Positions 17,879-28,492 of a stretch of 47,410 nt of DNA are shown here, piece after piece (the first letter of the stretch is position 1; each line of letters starts with the position of its first letter). Under the pieces are notes generated by a model. It saw only the letters and a program-made list of their open reading frames with translations. It was not told the DNA's origin and did no database searches. A program made the position numbers and the translations under genes. Source of the stretch: Tenacibaculum sp. (GTDB lineage: Bacteria > Bacteroidota > Bacteroidia > Flavobacteriales > Flavobacteriaceae); contig JAHDHE010000006.1 of NCBI GenBank assembly GCA_020631475.1, positions 1 to 47,410 on the forward strand, in the 5' to 3' direction.

Positions 17879-18994
17879 ATGTTGAATTATAGTTATTGGG
17901 AATTAAAAGAGTGGTTTACTAACGTTGATTTTACTATTGTTGGTAGCGGAATTGTAGGATTAAATTGTGCTTTAACATTAAAAGAAAAACATCCGAAAGC
18001 TAAAATTATAATTTTAGAAAAAGGAATTTTACCACAAGGAGCAAGTACTAAAAATGCAGGGTTTGCGTGTTTTGGTAGTTTATCGGAATTGATTGATGAT
18101 CTTAAAACCCATACAGAAGAAGAAGTTTTTAATTTAGTTAAAAAGCGTTGGGAAGGATTACAATTATTACGTAAAACTTTAGGTGATAATAAAATCGATT
18201 TTCAACCAAACAAAGGTTATGAATTATTTAAAGATTCGGAATTCTATGAAGAATGTATTAATCGGAAAAATGAAATTAATGACTTATTAAAACCACTATT
18301 TAAATCGGATGTTTTTACAGTTGATGAAAATATTTTTGATTTTAAAAATATTCAACAAAATTATATTACAAATCAGTTTGAGGGGCAAATTGATACTGGT
18401 AAAATGGCTGCAAGTTTATTAGAACTTGTACAATCATCAGGAATTAAAATCATCAATAATATTAAAGTAGATGGCTTTATTGAAGAGAATGATAAGGTTA
18501 GTATTAAAACTGATAAAATTGAATTTTCTACTAAAAATTTATGTATTGCTACAAATGGTTTTGCTAATCAGTTATTAGACGAAGAAGTTGTGCCAGCAAG
18601 AGCACAAGTTTTAATAACAAACCCGATTGAAAATCTTCACATAAAAGGAACTTTTCATTTAGATAAAGGATATTATTATTTTAGAAATATTGATAATCGA
18701 ATTTTATTTGGTGGGGGTAGAAATCTTGATTTTAAAACCGAAGAAACTTCAGAATTTGGAGAAACAGCACTTATTCAAAATAAATTAGAAGAAATTTTAC
18801 GAACCACCATTTTACCGAATACTGATTTTGAAATTAAACATCGTTGGAGTGGAATTATGGGAGTTGGAAATCAGAAAAAAGCAATTGTAAAACAGATTTC
18901 TAATAACGTATTTTGCGGAGTAAGGTTAGGAGGTATGGGAGTAGCAATAGGTAGTTTGGTAGGTAAAGAATTAGCAGAATTAACATGGAAATAA
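17879..18994 (+). CDS. FAD-dependent oxidoreductase (DAO family)
   Basis: 'DFTIVGSGIVGLNCALTLKEKHPKAKIIILEKG', C-term 'GVRLGGMGVAIGSLVGKELAE'. Confidence 0.88.
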   Translation: MLNYSYWELKEWFTNVDFTIVGSGIVGLNCALTLKEKHPKAKIIILEKGILPQGASTKNAGFACFGSLSELIDDLKTHTEEEVFNLVKKRWEGLQLLRKTLGDNKIDFQPNKGYELFKDSEFYEECINRKNEINDLLKPLFKSDVFTVDENIFDFKNIQQNYITNQFEGQIDTGKMAASLLELVQSSGIKIINNIKVDGFIEENDKVSIKTDKIEFSTKNLCIATNGFANQLLDEEVVPARAQVLITNPIENLHIKGTFHLDKGYYYFRNIDNRILFGGGRNLDFKTEETSEFGETALIQNKLEEILRTTILPNTDFEIKHRWSGIMGVGNQKKAIVKQISNNVFCGVRLGGMGVAIGSLVGKELAELTWK

Positions 18995-19434
18995 AAGAAA
19001 ATTTATATCAACAATGTGTAGGTTATGTTAATAAGCGATTACAAACAGTTGAAGAAATAATAGCATCTAATCAAAAAGCATTACAAACAGAAACAAAAAG
19101 TTCGGCAGGAGATAAGCATGAAACAGGTAGAGCAATGTTGCAATTAGAAATGGAAAAAGCTGGACAACAATTGCAAGGAATAACTAGAATGAAAGAAATT
19201 TTAGCAAGAATTGATATTTCAAAAAAATCTAATATTGCTCATTTAGGTAGTGTGGTAGAAACTGATAAAGCTTCTTATTTTTTAAGTATTAGTTCAGGAC
19301 AGTTAAAAGTTGGTGATAAAAAATATTTTTCTGTTTCTATTTCATCTCCAATAGGTAGGCTGTTATTAGGAAAAAAACAAGGTGAAATAATTGTTTTTAA
19401 TAGTACTAAACAAAAAATTAAAGAAATTTTTTAA
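18985..19434 (+). CDS. GreA/GreB C-terminal-like protein
   Basis: coiled N-terminus then 'HLGSVVETDKASYFLSISSGQLKVGDKKYFSVSISSPIGRLLLGKKQGEIIVFNSTKQKIKEI'. Confidence 0.65.
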   Translation: MEIKENLYQQCVGYVNKRLQTVEEIIASNQKALQTETKSSAGDKHETGRAMLQLEMEKAGQQLQGITRMKEILARIDISKKSNIAHLGSVVETDKASYFLSISSGQLKVGDKKYFSVSISSPIGRLLLGKKQGEIIVFNSTKQKIKEIF

Positions 19435-19599
19435 TTAAAGGTAGGGTAAAGCTTTTTTAAACGGTTTTAGTTTAGGAAAAGTTGTTACCCTTCGAGAAAA
19501 AGAAAATTTATAATGCACTTTTACCTTTTGGTGTTTAAAATAGGTAGAAGTGTGTTTTTTCTAAAAAGAAAAATTAGAGTAATAATTTTGAGATAGTTA

Positions 19600-20541
19600 T
19601 TAAAGGTTTAAAACAGTTTCGTTAACTCTTAGCGAAACTGTTTTTTTTATATCTATATTTTGGTGGTGATTTAAAAAAACAGATTGATTTTTAAAATTAA
19701 CTTCTATTAACCAATAATAACCTTTAAAGTAAGTTTTTATAACTGTTGCTTTTAAAAGAGAATTTTCAACAATTTGTATTTGATGAGGGTATAAAAGCAT
19801 TTGTTTATTATTAATTATAACATCATTTACATCATCAAATAAAGAAGCAATATACTTTTCTTGTGGATTTTTGTATAAGTTAGAAGGCGTATGATTAGCA
19901 ATGATTTTATGATTTTTTATAACAATCATTTTATCAGCAAAAGAAAGTGCATCATTTCCGTCGTGGGTAGCTATAATACAAGCAATATTTTTTTCTTTTA
20001 AGTAGCTAAATAAGTTTCTTCTTAGAGAGTTCTTTTTAAAATTATCTATTTGACTAAAAGGTTCATCTAACAATAAAAGTTCAGGTTCTTTAGCTAAGGC
20101 TCTAGCAATGGCAACTCGTTGTTGTTGTCCGCCACTTAAGTTTTTAACTTTTACGTTAGCAAAATCAGTCATTTCAATTACTTCTAATAACTCTTGAGTT
20201 CGCTCATCAGCTTCTTTTGGATAAAATCGAGAGAGGAATTTTTTAATATTTTCACTTACTGATGTAAAAGGCATTAAATCGAAATCTTGAGCTACGTACT
20301 TAAAAAACTCCATTCCTGGTACTAAATGATGATTCGGACCTAATATTTCAGTTTCGTTCCAAAAAAGAGATCCTTTGTCTACATCTAATAAACCATAAAT
20401 TATTTTTAATAATGTTGATTTACCACAACCACTTTCTCCCATTACACACAAATGTTCGCCTTTTTTAAGAGTGAAATTGATGTTTTGTAATGTTTTTTCT
20501 TTTGATGGATATGTAAATGAAATATTGTTTACCTGAAGCAT
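19600..20541 (-). CDS. ABC transporter ATP-binding protein
   Basis: Walker A 'GESGCGKSTLLK', signature 'LSGGQQQRVAIARAL', Walker B 'LLLLDEPFSQID'. Confidence 0.93.
   Translation of the reverse strand: MLQVNNISFTYPSKEKTLQNINFTLKKGEHLCVMGESGCGKSTLLKIIYGLLDVDKGSLFWNETEILGPNHHLVPGMEFFKYVAQDFDLMPFTSVSENIKKFLSRFYPKEADERTQELLEVIEMTDFANVKVKNLSGGQQQRVAIARALAKEPELLLLDEPFSQIDNFKKNSLRRNLFSYLKEKNIACIIATHDGNDALSFADKMIVIKNHKIIANHTPSNLYKNPQEKYIASLFDDVNDVIINNKQMLLYPHQIQIVENSLLKATVIKTYFKGYYWLIEVNFKNQSVFLNHHQNIDIKKTVSLRVNETVLNL
19610..19648 (+). terminator. plus-strand intrinsic terminator located inside the 3' end of the opposing ABC ATPase CDS
   Basis: AAAACAGTTTCG (19610-19621)/CGAAACTGTTTT (19633-19644) followed by T's. 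Confidence 0.65.
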
Positions 20542-20571
20542 AGCTACAAAAGTACTTTTCTTTTAAAAAAC

Positions 20572-20603
20572 AAAAAAGAGATACTTTTAAGTATCTCTTT
20601 TTT
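20572..20603 (-). terminator. intrinsic terminator downstream of rimK
   Basis: aaaaaagagatactt-ttaagtatctctttttt. Confidence 0.75.
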
Positions 20604-21475
20604 TATACGTTTCGTTCTATATATCTAATAATATTTTTGGCTATGTTTTTATTTGTAGCTTTTTCAATTCCTTCTAACCCAGGAGACGAATTCACTTCTA
20701 AAATTAAAGGACCTCTGTCAGATTGTAGCATATCTACTCCAGCAATTCCTAAGCCCATAACTTTAGCAGCTTTTAAAGCTGCATTTTCTTCTTCATCTGT
20801 TAGTTCAATTATTTCTGCTGTTCCACCTCGATGAAGATTAGATCTAAATTCTCCTTCTTTTCCTTGACGTTTCATTGCGCCAACAACAACACCATCAACT
20901 ACAAAAGCACGGATATCTGCTCCTTTAGCTTCTTTTATATATTCTTGTACAATTACACGAGCTTGTAAACCATTAAAAGCTTCTAAAACAGATTCTGCTG
21001 CTTTTTTTGTTTCGGCTAAAACAACCCCTAATCCTTGAGTACCTTCTAAAAGTTTTATAATTAAAGGAGCTCCACCTACTTTTTTTATAATTTCTGAAGT
21101 ATCTTTAGAATAGTTTGTAAAAACTGTTTTTGGTAAACCTAAATTAGCTCTAGATAGTACTTGTAAACTACTTAATTTGTCTCTAGAACGAACTAGTGCT
21201 TGAGAGCCTACTGCCGAAAAAACTTTCATCATTTCAAACTGACGTACTACTGCTGTACCATAAAAGGTAACAGATGCACCAATACGAGGAATTACAGCAT
21301 CAACATCGGTTATAAGCTCATTTTTATAAACAATAGCAGGTTTCTTTTTCTCTATAATTAAATCACATTTTGTATGGTCTAAGATTAGCATCTCGTGATT
21401 TCTTTTCTTACCAGCTTCAACCAAACGACTAGTAGAATATAATTTTGAATTACGAGAAAGAATAACAATTTTCAT
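20603..21475 (-). CDS. rimK: RimK family ATP-grasp ligase (ribosomal protein S6--L-glutamate ligase)
   Basis: '[23 protein letters not shown]', '[30 protein letters not shown]', '[25 protein letters not shown]'. Confidence 0.93.
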   Translation of the reverse strand: MKIVILSRNSKLYSTSRLVEAGKKRNHEMLILDHTKCDLIIEKKKPAIVYKNELITDVDAVIPRIGASVTFYGTAVVRQFEMMKVFSAVGSQALVRSRDKLSSLQVLSRANLGLPKTVFTNYSKDTSEIIKKVGGAPLIIKLLEGTQGLGVVLAETKKAAESVLEAFNGLQARVIVQEYIKEAKGADIRAFVVDGVVVGAMKRQGKEGEFRSNLHRGGTAEIIELTDEEENAALKAAKVMGLGIAGVDMLQSDRGPLILEVNSSPGLEGIEKATNKNIAKNIIRYIERNV

Positions 21476-21478
21476 TTT

Positions 21479-21892
21479 TTATATTTCTTTTGATGTGATA
21501 TTTTTTTGTGATACGTCCACAATAAATTTTTTGTTTAAAAATTTTCTTCCAATTAGTACAGGATAATTCATTTTTCCTCTATCTGATAATGATAGCTTTA
21601 TTTTGTATTTCTTACCAAAAAAAATAGCGGATGTAGAAACAACATATCTTTTTTGCTTTTTTCCGTTAGAACTTCGTATTTGTTTAACTTTATACTTATC
21701 TGTTTTTAGTAATTTATTATTATACTTATCTGTTTTTGAGCACAATAATATAAACTCTAATATACCATCTTTTTCTTCAATGTGCTTACAATGTATGGCA
21801 GAAGTATAAGCCCCGGTGTCAATTTTTACGGGTAAATCTTCTATATCCCAGTTTAAAAAGGATATTTTTTCAACCCTTCCAATTAGTTTCAT
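21479..21892 (-). CDS. RimK/LysX-associated retropepsin-like 'ATP-dependent zinc protease' family
   Basis: 'VKIDTGAYTSAIHC' aspartic-type motif, 'YPVLIGRKFL'; 3 bp upstream of rimK. Confidence 0.85.
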   Translation of the reverse strand: MKLIGRVEKISFLNWDIEDLPVKIDTGAYTSAIHCKHIEEKDGILEFILLCSKTDKYNNKLLKTDKYKVKQIRSSNGKKQKRYVVSTSAIFFGKKYKIKLSLSDRGKMNYPVLIGRKFLNKKFIVDVSQKNITSKEI

Positions 21893-21972
21893 TTTTTTAA
21901 ATTAAGGTGGGCGAATTACTTATTATTTTTTGAATTATACAATAGCTAATTATTATTTTATTAAAAATAAAA

Positions 21973-21996
21973 AAACCAGTGCTTACACACTGGTTT
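21973..21996 (-). terminator. intrinsic terminator downstream of M13 peptidase
   Basis: aaaccagtg-cttaca-cactggttt; T-rich on the minus strand. Confidence 0.7.
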
Positions 21997-22020
21997 AAAG
22001 ATGTTTATTTTTTATTGATT

Positions 22021-24111
22021 TTACCAGATTCTAACTCTTTCTTCTGGTTTTAAATACATTTTATCTCCTTCTTTAACATTAAATGCTTCGTAAAAAGAAT
22101 CTACGTTTTTAAGAGGCATATACGCTCTGTATTGTCCAGGAGCATGAGTATTTGTCATGATTAAGTTTTTTAAAGCTTCATCACGCATTTTAGTTCTCCA
22201 AATTGTTCCCCAAGAAAGGAAGAAACGTTGCTCTGGAGAGAAACCATCAATATCAGCAGGACGACCATTTTTTTCTAAGAAAATCTGTAAACCTTCATAA
22301 GCAGCTTGTACACCACCTAAATCACCAATATTTTCTCCTAAAGTATATTCTCCGTTTAAATGCATGCTGTCAATAGCAATAATATCACTGTATTGTTTTA
22401 CTAATTTACTACCTACATCTTTAAACTTTTTAGAGTCTTCTTCTGTCCACCAGTTTTTAAGGTTTCCATCACCGTCGAAACGAGCACCAGAATCATCGAA
22501 ACTATGAGAAATTTCGTGACCAATAACAGCTCCAATACCACCATAATTTACTGCTTCATCAGCTTTGTAGTTATAGAAAGGTGGTTGTAAAATTGCTGCT
22601 GGGAATACGATTTCGTTGTTTACTGGGTTAAAGTAAGCGTTTACTGTTTGTGGCGACATTCCCCATTCAGTTCTATCAACTTCTTTACCTAATTTAGCCA
22701 TGTTTTTATTAAAGTTCCATTTAGAAACATTAATCGCATTATCAAAGTAAGTACCTCCGTTTTTTAAACCTTTAACTTGTAATTCCGAATAATCTTTCCA
22801 CTTATCAGGGTAAGCAATCTTAACAGATAACTTGTGTAATTTATCTAAAGCTTTTTGCTTAGTTTCTTCACTCATCCAAGGTAATTGAGCAATGCGCTTT
22901 TCGAAACCTAACATTACGTTGTCAATCATTTCTTTTGCTTTTGCTTTCGCTTCTGGCGGAAATTTAGCATCAACATATAATTTACCTAAAGCTTCTCCAA
23001 TAGCCCCATTTAAGTTACCTAAAGCACGTTCATCTCTTGGGCGTTGTTGTTTAGCACCACGCATTTCTTTGCTATAAAACTCCCAATTAGCTTTTTCTAA
23101 ATCGGTAGATAATAATCCTAATGAGTTATTGATAGCTCCCCAACGTAAAAATAATTTAATATCTTCTATTGGACTATTTTTAAGAACCTCGCTCATTGCT
23201 TTGAAGTAACCAAGATCTGTAACAATTACTTTATCAATATTATTAACTCCAATTCCTTTTAAATGCGCAGCCCAATCGATTGTTGGAGCTAAAGCAGTTA
23301 ATTCTTCAACAGACATAGGATTGTACATTTTACGAGTATCTCTACGCTCTTCTTTGGTCATCATTGGTTCAGCTAAACTCTTTTCGAAAGCAACAAGTGT
23401 TGCAGCGTTCTTTTTAGCTGTAGCTTCGTCATCACCAAACTCTTGTAACATTTTAGCTACAAACCCTTGATATTTTTCTAACTTGTCTTTTACTTTTTCA
23501 TCAACATAGTAATCCCTTGATAAACCAAGACCGCCAGCTCCCATGTAACCAGCATTCATGCTACTGTTTTTTAGGTCGTTGAAAACACCGAATCCGTAGA
23601 AACCACCGCCACCATAAGGAGCCATGTTAGTAATATATTCTTGAACTCCATTTAAATCTTTAATTTCCTCAATTTTTGCTAAGAAAGGTTGTACAGGTGC
23701 TTTGCCAGATTTGTTTCTAGCAACTGTATCCATAATAGTTTCGTAATAGTTTACTGCTTTTTCTTGATCAGAATCTATTTCGTTACCCTCAGCATCTTTC
23801 ATTTTTGGAAAGTTACCTTCTTCGATTGCTTTGTTTAAAATAGCTAAAACATCAGCATCCGTTTTTTTACGAAGCTCTCCAAAACCTCCCCAAGAAGTTC
23901 TATCAGCAGGAATTTCAGTTTTGTCTAACCAAGCTCCGTTAACATATCTAAAGAAATCATCTGTTGGTTTTACAGAAGTATCCATATTTTCTAAGATAAT
24001 TCCCTGAACTTTTTCTTCAGGTTTGGCATCTGTTTTTTGATCTGTTTTACACGATACCATAGCTAAAGAAGCTACCGCAGTTGTAAACAGCATTTTGTGA
24101 ATGGTTTTCAT
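22021..24111 (-). CDS. M13 family metallopeptidase (neprilysin/PepO-like), lipoprotein
   Basis: 'GGIGAVIGHEISHSFDDSGARFDGDG', 'ENIGDLGGVQAAYE'; MKTIHKMLFTTAVASLAMVSC lipobox. Confidence 0.94.
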   Translation of the reverse strand: MKTIHKMLFTTAVASLAMVSCKTDQKTDAKPEEKVQGIILENMDTSVKPTDDFFRYVNGAWLDKTEIPADRTSWGGFGELRKKTDADVLAILNKAIEEGNFPKMKDAEGNEIDSDQEKAVNYYETIMDTVARNKSGKAPVQPFLAKIEEIKDLNGVQEYITNMAPYGGGGFYGFGVFNDLKNSSMNAGYMGAGGLGLSRDYYVDEKVKDKLEKYQGFVAKMLQEFGDDEATAKKNAATLVAFEKSLAEPMMTKEERRDTRKMYNPMSVEELTALAPTIDWAAHLKGIGVNNIDKVIVTDLGYFKAMSEVLKNSPIEDIKLFLRWGAINNSLGLLSTDLEKANWEFYSKEMRGAKQQRPRDERALGNLNGAIGEALGKLYVDAKFPPEAKAKAKEMIDNVMLGFEKRIAQLPWMSEETKQKALDKLHKLSVKIAYPDKWKDYSELQVKGLKNGGTYFDNAINVSKWNFNKNMAKLGKEVDRTEWGMSPQTVNAYFNPVNNEIVFPAAILQPPFYNYKADEAVNYGGIGAVIGHEISHSFDDSGARFDGDGNLKNWWTEEDSKKFKDVGSKLVKQYSDIIAIDSMHLNGEYTLGENIGDLGGVQAAYEGLQIFLEKNGRPADIDGFSPEQRFFLSWGTIWRTKMRDEALKNLIMTNTHAPGQYRAYMPLKNVDSFYEAFNVKEGDKMYLKPEERVRIW

Positions 24112-24138
24112 TGTGTATTGATTTTGATTGATACTAAA

Positions 24139-24160
24139 CACTCTTATTTTAATAAGAGTG
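24139..24160. promoter_or_regulatory. perfect palindrome upstream of the M13 peptidase gene
   Basis: CACTCTTATT-TT-AATAAGAGTG, 28 nt 5' of the ATG at 24111. Confidence 0.5.
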
Positions 24161-24380
24161 GTTTTGTTGAAAATTGTTACAGTTTAATTCCACTTTTTTT
24201 GATTAAGAGAGATAAAACATATAAAATATTGTGATAAAGATAGATAAATTTAAAAGGAAGCTTTTGAGGTGTGAAATATTAACAATTAAATAGTACTCTA
24301 AGGTTGTACTCAATAATTAATCTCATATTTTAAGATAAACCCTTTTAAAAATCATAGTTTTACAGCGTTAAAAACGACAC

Positions 24381-25421
24381 ATGAAGGATTATATAATCAT
24401 TGGAGCAGGACAAGCAGGTTTAGCAATAGCTTATTATTTAAATAAACAAAACGCGAATTATTTAATAGTAGATGCAAATTCAGAAACTGGAGCTCCGTGG
24501 TTAAAAAGATGGGATTCTTTAAAGCTTTTTACTCCTTCGGAGTTTAATCATTTACCAGGAATGGAATTTCCACATAAAAAAGGACACTACGCTAATAAGT
24601 ATGAAGTAGCTGATTATTTAAAGGCATATGTTGAGGAATTTAATATTCCTATAGAGTTTAATCAAAAAATTACATCCTTAAAAAAAGAGAAAGGTGTATT
24701 TACTTTAAAAAGTGACGCAAAAGAATTTAGAGCAAAAAATGTGATTATTGCTACGGGTCCGTTTCATAAACCTTTTACTCCAAAATGTCACACTAAAATA
24801 TCGAAAGATATTATACAGATTCATAGCGAGCATTATAAAAGCCCTAATCAATTACAAGAAGGAGGAACTTTAGTGGTTGGTGCAGGAGATTCAGGAGTTC
24901 AAATATTAAGTGAAGTATCAGAAAATAACAAACAAGTTTATTTTTCTGGAAACACCAATATTATGTCTATTCCTCAAGAGTTTTTAGGAAAAACCTTATG
25001 GTGGTGGTTTAGTAAAATAGGTTTTTTAACAGCCCATAAATATTCTTGGATTGGTAAAAAGCTAAGTAAAGGTTTACAGCCAGTTATTGGTACAGATGTA
25101 AAAATATTGTTTAAGAAAAAGAATGTTACTTGTGTTGGTAGAACATTAGATGCTAATGAAGATGTTATCACTTTTGAAAAACAGGAAATAAGTGATATTA
25201 AAAATATTATTTGGGCAACAGGGTTTAAACCAAATTTTAATTGGATTGAAGATGTTGAGCTGGATGATGACCATTACCCAAAAAACTATAGAGGTGTTAG
25301 CGATAATATTGAAGGATTATATTTTTTAGGACTTCCGTGGTTGTACACAAGAGGTTCAGCTACTTTAGGCGGAGTTAAAAAAGATGCGAAGTATTTGAGT
25401 GAATATATTTTTAAAAATTAA
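24381..25421 (+). CDS. FAD/NAD(P)-binding flavin monooxygenase-like oxidoreductase
   Basis: 'IIGAGQAGLAIAYYL', second Rossmann 'LVVGAGDSGVQILSEVS', 'IIWATGFKPNF'. Confidence 0.88.
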   Translation: MKDYIIIGAGQAGLAIAYYLNKQNANYLIVDANSETGAPWLKRWDSLKLFTPSEFNHLPGMEFPHKKGHYANKYEVADYLKAYVEEFNIPIEFNQKITSLKKEKGVFTLKSDAKEFRAKNVIIATGPFHKPFTPKCHTKISKDIIQIHSEHYKSPNQLQEGGTLVVGAGDSGVQILSEVSENNKQVYFSGNTNIMSIPQEFLGKTLWWWFSKIGFLTAHKYSWIGKKLSKGLQPVIGTDVKILFKKKNVTCVGRTLDANEDVITFEKQEISDIKNIIWATGFKPNFNWIEDVELDDDHYPKNYRGVSDNIEGLYFLGLPWLYTRGSATLGGVKKDAKYLSEYIFKN

Positions 25422-25449
25422 TGATATTTTTTAACTAAGAATCAATAAA

Positions 25450-25477
25450 AAAACTGCCGCTATTAGCGGCAGTTTTT
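25450..25477. terminator. bidirectional intrinsic terminator
   Basis: aaaactgccgct-att-agcggcagttttt between convergent genes. Confidence 0.85.
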
Positions 25478-25497
25478 AGTTTATATATAAACGATTA

Positions 25498-27669
25498 TTA
25501 AGATTTTATTTTAGATTTCGGTGGATTTGGTAATTTATCAAATCCCATATTAAATAATGTAAATCCAAAAATATCAGCATATTGCTCAATTGTTTTTGCT
25601 ACAGGTGTTCCTGCTCCATGACCCGCATTAGTTTCAATACGAATTAAAACAGGATTTGTTCCTTCTTGTTTGTCTTGTAATTCAGCAGCAAATTTAAAAC
25701 TATGTGCAGGTACTACACGATCGTCATGATCTCCAGTAGTAACCATTGTTGCAGGATATGCTTCTTTCTTCACATTGTGCACTGGCGAATATCCTTTTAA
25801 ATAATCAAACATTTCTTTGCTTTGTTCAGCAGTTCCATAATCATATGCCCAACCAGCCCCAGCAGTAAATGTATGGTAACGTAACATATCTAATACTCCA
25901 ACTGCAGGTAAAGCTACTTTCATTAAATCTGGACGCTGCGTCATGGTAGCACCTACTAATAACCCTCCGTTAGAACCTCCACGGATAGCTAAATAATCTG
26001 ATGAAGTATAGTTTTCTTTGATTAAATATTCAGCAGCAGCTATAAAATCATCAAACACATTTTGTTTTTGTAATTGTGTCCCAGCTTTGTGCCATTTTTT
26101 TCCATATTCACCACCACCACGTAAGTTTGGTACAGCGTACACTCCGCCTTGTTCCATCCAAACTGCATTGGCAATACTAAAACTTGGAGTTAATGAAATA
26201 TTGAATCCTCCGTAACCATATAAGATAGTTGGATTTTTACCGTTTAACTCCAATCCTTTTTTATAAGTAATAATCATCGGAACTTTTGTTCCGTCTTTTG
26301 AAGAATAGAATACTTGTTTACTTTCATAATCATCAGAATTAAAAGAAATAGCAGGTTTCCAATAAACATCATAAGTTCCTTCTTTTGGATTGAACTTATA
26401 TGATGAACTTGGTGTGTTATAATTAGTGAAAGAAAAGTATAATTCTTTAGCATCGGTTTTTCCAGCAAAACCACCAGCAGAACCAACTCCAGGTAATTTT
26501 ACTTCACGAATTAATTTTCCGTCGAAATCATATTGTAATACTTTCGATACGGCATCTACCATATATTCTGCAAAGAAATACCCAGCACCAGTTGATGGTG
26601 ATAACACATTTTCTGTTTCAGCGATAAAATCTTTCCAGTTATCAGGAGTAGGATTTTTAGCATCAACCGTTACTATTTTCTTGTTGGGTGCATTTAAGTT
26701 GGTTACTAAATATAGTTTGTCATCACGACTATCAATTACATAGGTGTCGCTATCGTAATTGTCTAAAACGGTTACTAGTTTACTCTTTGGATTCGTTAAA
26801 TCTTTTAAAAATAATTTATTTCCTGATGTTGAGGTAGAAGCTGAAATAATTAAATACTTGTCATCTTCAGTTAAAGAACCTCCAACGTATCTGTTTTTTT
26901 CTTCAGTAGTTGCTCCGAAAATAACAGCATCTTCATTTTGCTTAGTTCCTAATTTATGGTAATACAATTTATGTTGATCTGTTTTTGCAGAAAGTTCACT
27001 TCCTTTAGGTTTGTCGTAACTAGAGTAGTAAAAACCTTCGTTACCTTTCCATGCGATTCCAGAAAATTTTACATCAACTAGAGTATCTCCAATAATTTCT
27101 TTGTTCTTAGCATCCATAATGATAATTTTTCTCCAGTCGCTACCGCCTTCAGAAATTGAATATGCTACAATATCTCCGCTTTTAGAAAAATTTACAGAAC
27201 CTAAAGAAGTAGTTGCGTCTTCAGAAAAAGTGTTAGGATCTAAGAATACTTCTTCTTTATCATCTTTATCTTTTCTATATAAAACATATTGATTTTGTAA
27301 ACCGTTGTTTTTATAAAAATAAGTATAATCACCTTCTTTAAAAGGAGTTCCTACTTTTTCGTAATTCCATAATTCAGATAAACGATCTTTTAATTGTTCG
27401 CGGTAAGGTATTTTACTTAAGTAATCGAACGTTACTTCGTTTTCTGCTTTTACCCACGCTTCAGTTTCAGGGCTTCGATCGTCTTCTAACCAACGATAAT
27501 TATCGGTTACTTTAGTGCCAAAGTATTCATCTACTACAGGTTTTTTAGTTGTTTCAGGGTAATTCACAGTTATTTTTATTTGCTTTTTATTCTGATTTAT
27601 ATTGTATGTGGATTTACAAGATACTATAGTAATACTTGCAATAAGAATAGGAAGGATTAGTTTTTTCAT
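25498..27669 (-). CDS. prolyl oligopeptidase family serine peptidase (S9A), lipoprotein
   Basis: '[22 protein letters not shown]', '[12 protein letters not shown]', 'NAGHGAG'; lipobox IVSC. Confidence 0.95.
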   Translation of the reverse strand: MKKLILPILIASITIVSCKSTYNINQNKKQIKITVNYPETTKKPVVDEYFGTKVTDNYRWLEDDRSPETEAWVKAENEVTFDYLSKIPYREQLKDRLSELWNYEKVGTPFKEGDYTYFYKNNGLQNQYVLYRKDKDDKEEVFLDPNTFSEDATTSLGSVNFSKSGDIVAYSISEGGSDWRKIIIMDAKNKEIIGDTLVDVKFSGIAWKGNEGFYYSSYDKPKGSELSAKTDQHKLYYHKLGTKQNEDAVIFGATTEEKNRYVGGSLTEDDKYLIISASTSTSGNKLFLKDLTNPKSKLVTVLDNYDSDTYVIDSRDDKLYLVTNLNAPNKKIVTVDAKNPTPDNWKDFIAETENVLSPSTGAGYFFAEYMVDAVSKVLQYDFDGKLIREVKLPGVGSAGGFAGKTDAKELYFSFTNYNTPSSSYKFNPKEGTYDVYWKPAISFNSDDYESKQVFYSSKDGTKVPMIITYKKGLELNGKNPTILYGYGGFNISLTPSFSIANAVWMEQGGVYAVPNLRGGGEYGKKWHKAGTQLQKQNVFDDFIAAAEYLIKENYTSSDYLAIRGGSNGGLLVGATMTQRPDLMKVALPAVGVLDMLRYHTFTAGAGWAYDYGTAEQSKEMFDYLKGYSPVHNVKKEAYPATMVTTGDHDDRVVPAHSFKFAAELQDKQEGTNPVLIRIETNAGHGAGTPVAKTIEQYADIFGFTLFNMGFDKLPNPPKSKIKS

Positions 27670-27834
27670 TGAGAAATGGATTGGTTAATGCTTTCAAAAT
27701 TAGCAGAAAAACTGAAGTATACTTCTTTTTTAAGATGAATTTAACAGAGAATAATACATTTGTAAACTTTAGAAATAAAAACGACTACCTTTATGCTTGA
27801 ATTTTTCAGGTAAAGAATTAGTAAAAATAAAAGA

Positions 27835-28194
27835 ATGACAGAAAATTTAACGAAAGAGACTTTTTTAGAAAAAGTATTTAATTACGAAGTAAATAAAGAG
27901 TGGAAGTTTGAAGGAGATAAACCAGCATTAATAGATTTTTATGCAGATTGGTGTGGGCCATGTAAAGCATTAGCACCAGTTTTAGAGCAATTAGGTAAAG
28001 ATTATGAAGGCAAAGTAAGTATTTATAAGATAGATACTGAAGCAGAACCTGAACTTTCAGCAGCTTTTGGCATTAGAAGTATTCCTTCTATGCTATTTTG
28101 CCCGATAGGAGAAGAACCTCAAATGGCTCATGGAGCATTACCTCAAAAACAAATTGAACAAATTATTGCAGATGTTTTAAAAGTACAGAAGTAA
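27835..28194 (+). CDS. thioredoxin
   Basis: 'FYADWCGPCKALAPVLEQL' CGPC motif. Confidence 0.92.
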   Translation: MTENLTKETFLEKVFNYEVNKEWKFEGDKPALIDFYADWCGPCKALAPVLEQLGKDYEGKVSIYKIDTEAEPELSAAFGIRSIPSMLFCPIGEEPQMAHGALPQKQIEQIIADVLKVQK

Positions 28195-28213
28195 TAATTT
28201 TTTAAATAAATGA

Positions 28214-28249
28214 TGAAAAAAAGTGATGTTAAAAAACGTCACTTTTTTT
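28214..28249 (+). terminator. intrinsic terminator
   Basis: gaaaaaaagtgatgtt-aaaa-aacgtcactttttttt. Confidence 0.8.
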
Positions 28250-28492
28250 TGGTTTGAACACAAAATAAGAAACTCAATGATTATCACTACGCAAGCTATT
28301 TTTTAAATTTTAAACCCTTTAAAAACAGTAGTTTGAGCTTTTTAAAAAACGACGTGTTTTTTTAGAAAAAACACAATTTGTTAAAAACTTCAAGGGATTT
28401 GTGAATAAGTATGGCTTTCAATTTTTAGCAATTTTTTGAATCTTTGTTTCTCCCCAAAGAAGAGAACATAACAACTAAATTTCGCTAAAAAA

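Noticed and set aside
26018-27292. Several short ORFs antisense to the prolyl oligopeptidase gene
   Set aside because: All lie opposite a well-conserved S9 coding region and have low-complexity shadow compositions.
28250-28492. Possible NrdR boxes or riboswitch upstream of nrdB
   Set aside because: Only loosely similar AT-rich motifs and an A/T-rich hairpin were seen; no paired NrdR-like boxes could be defined.
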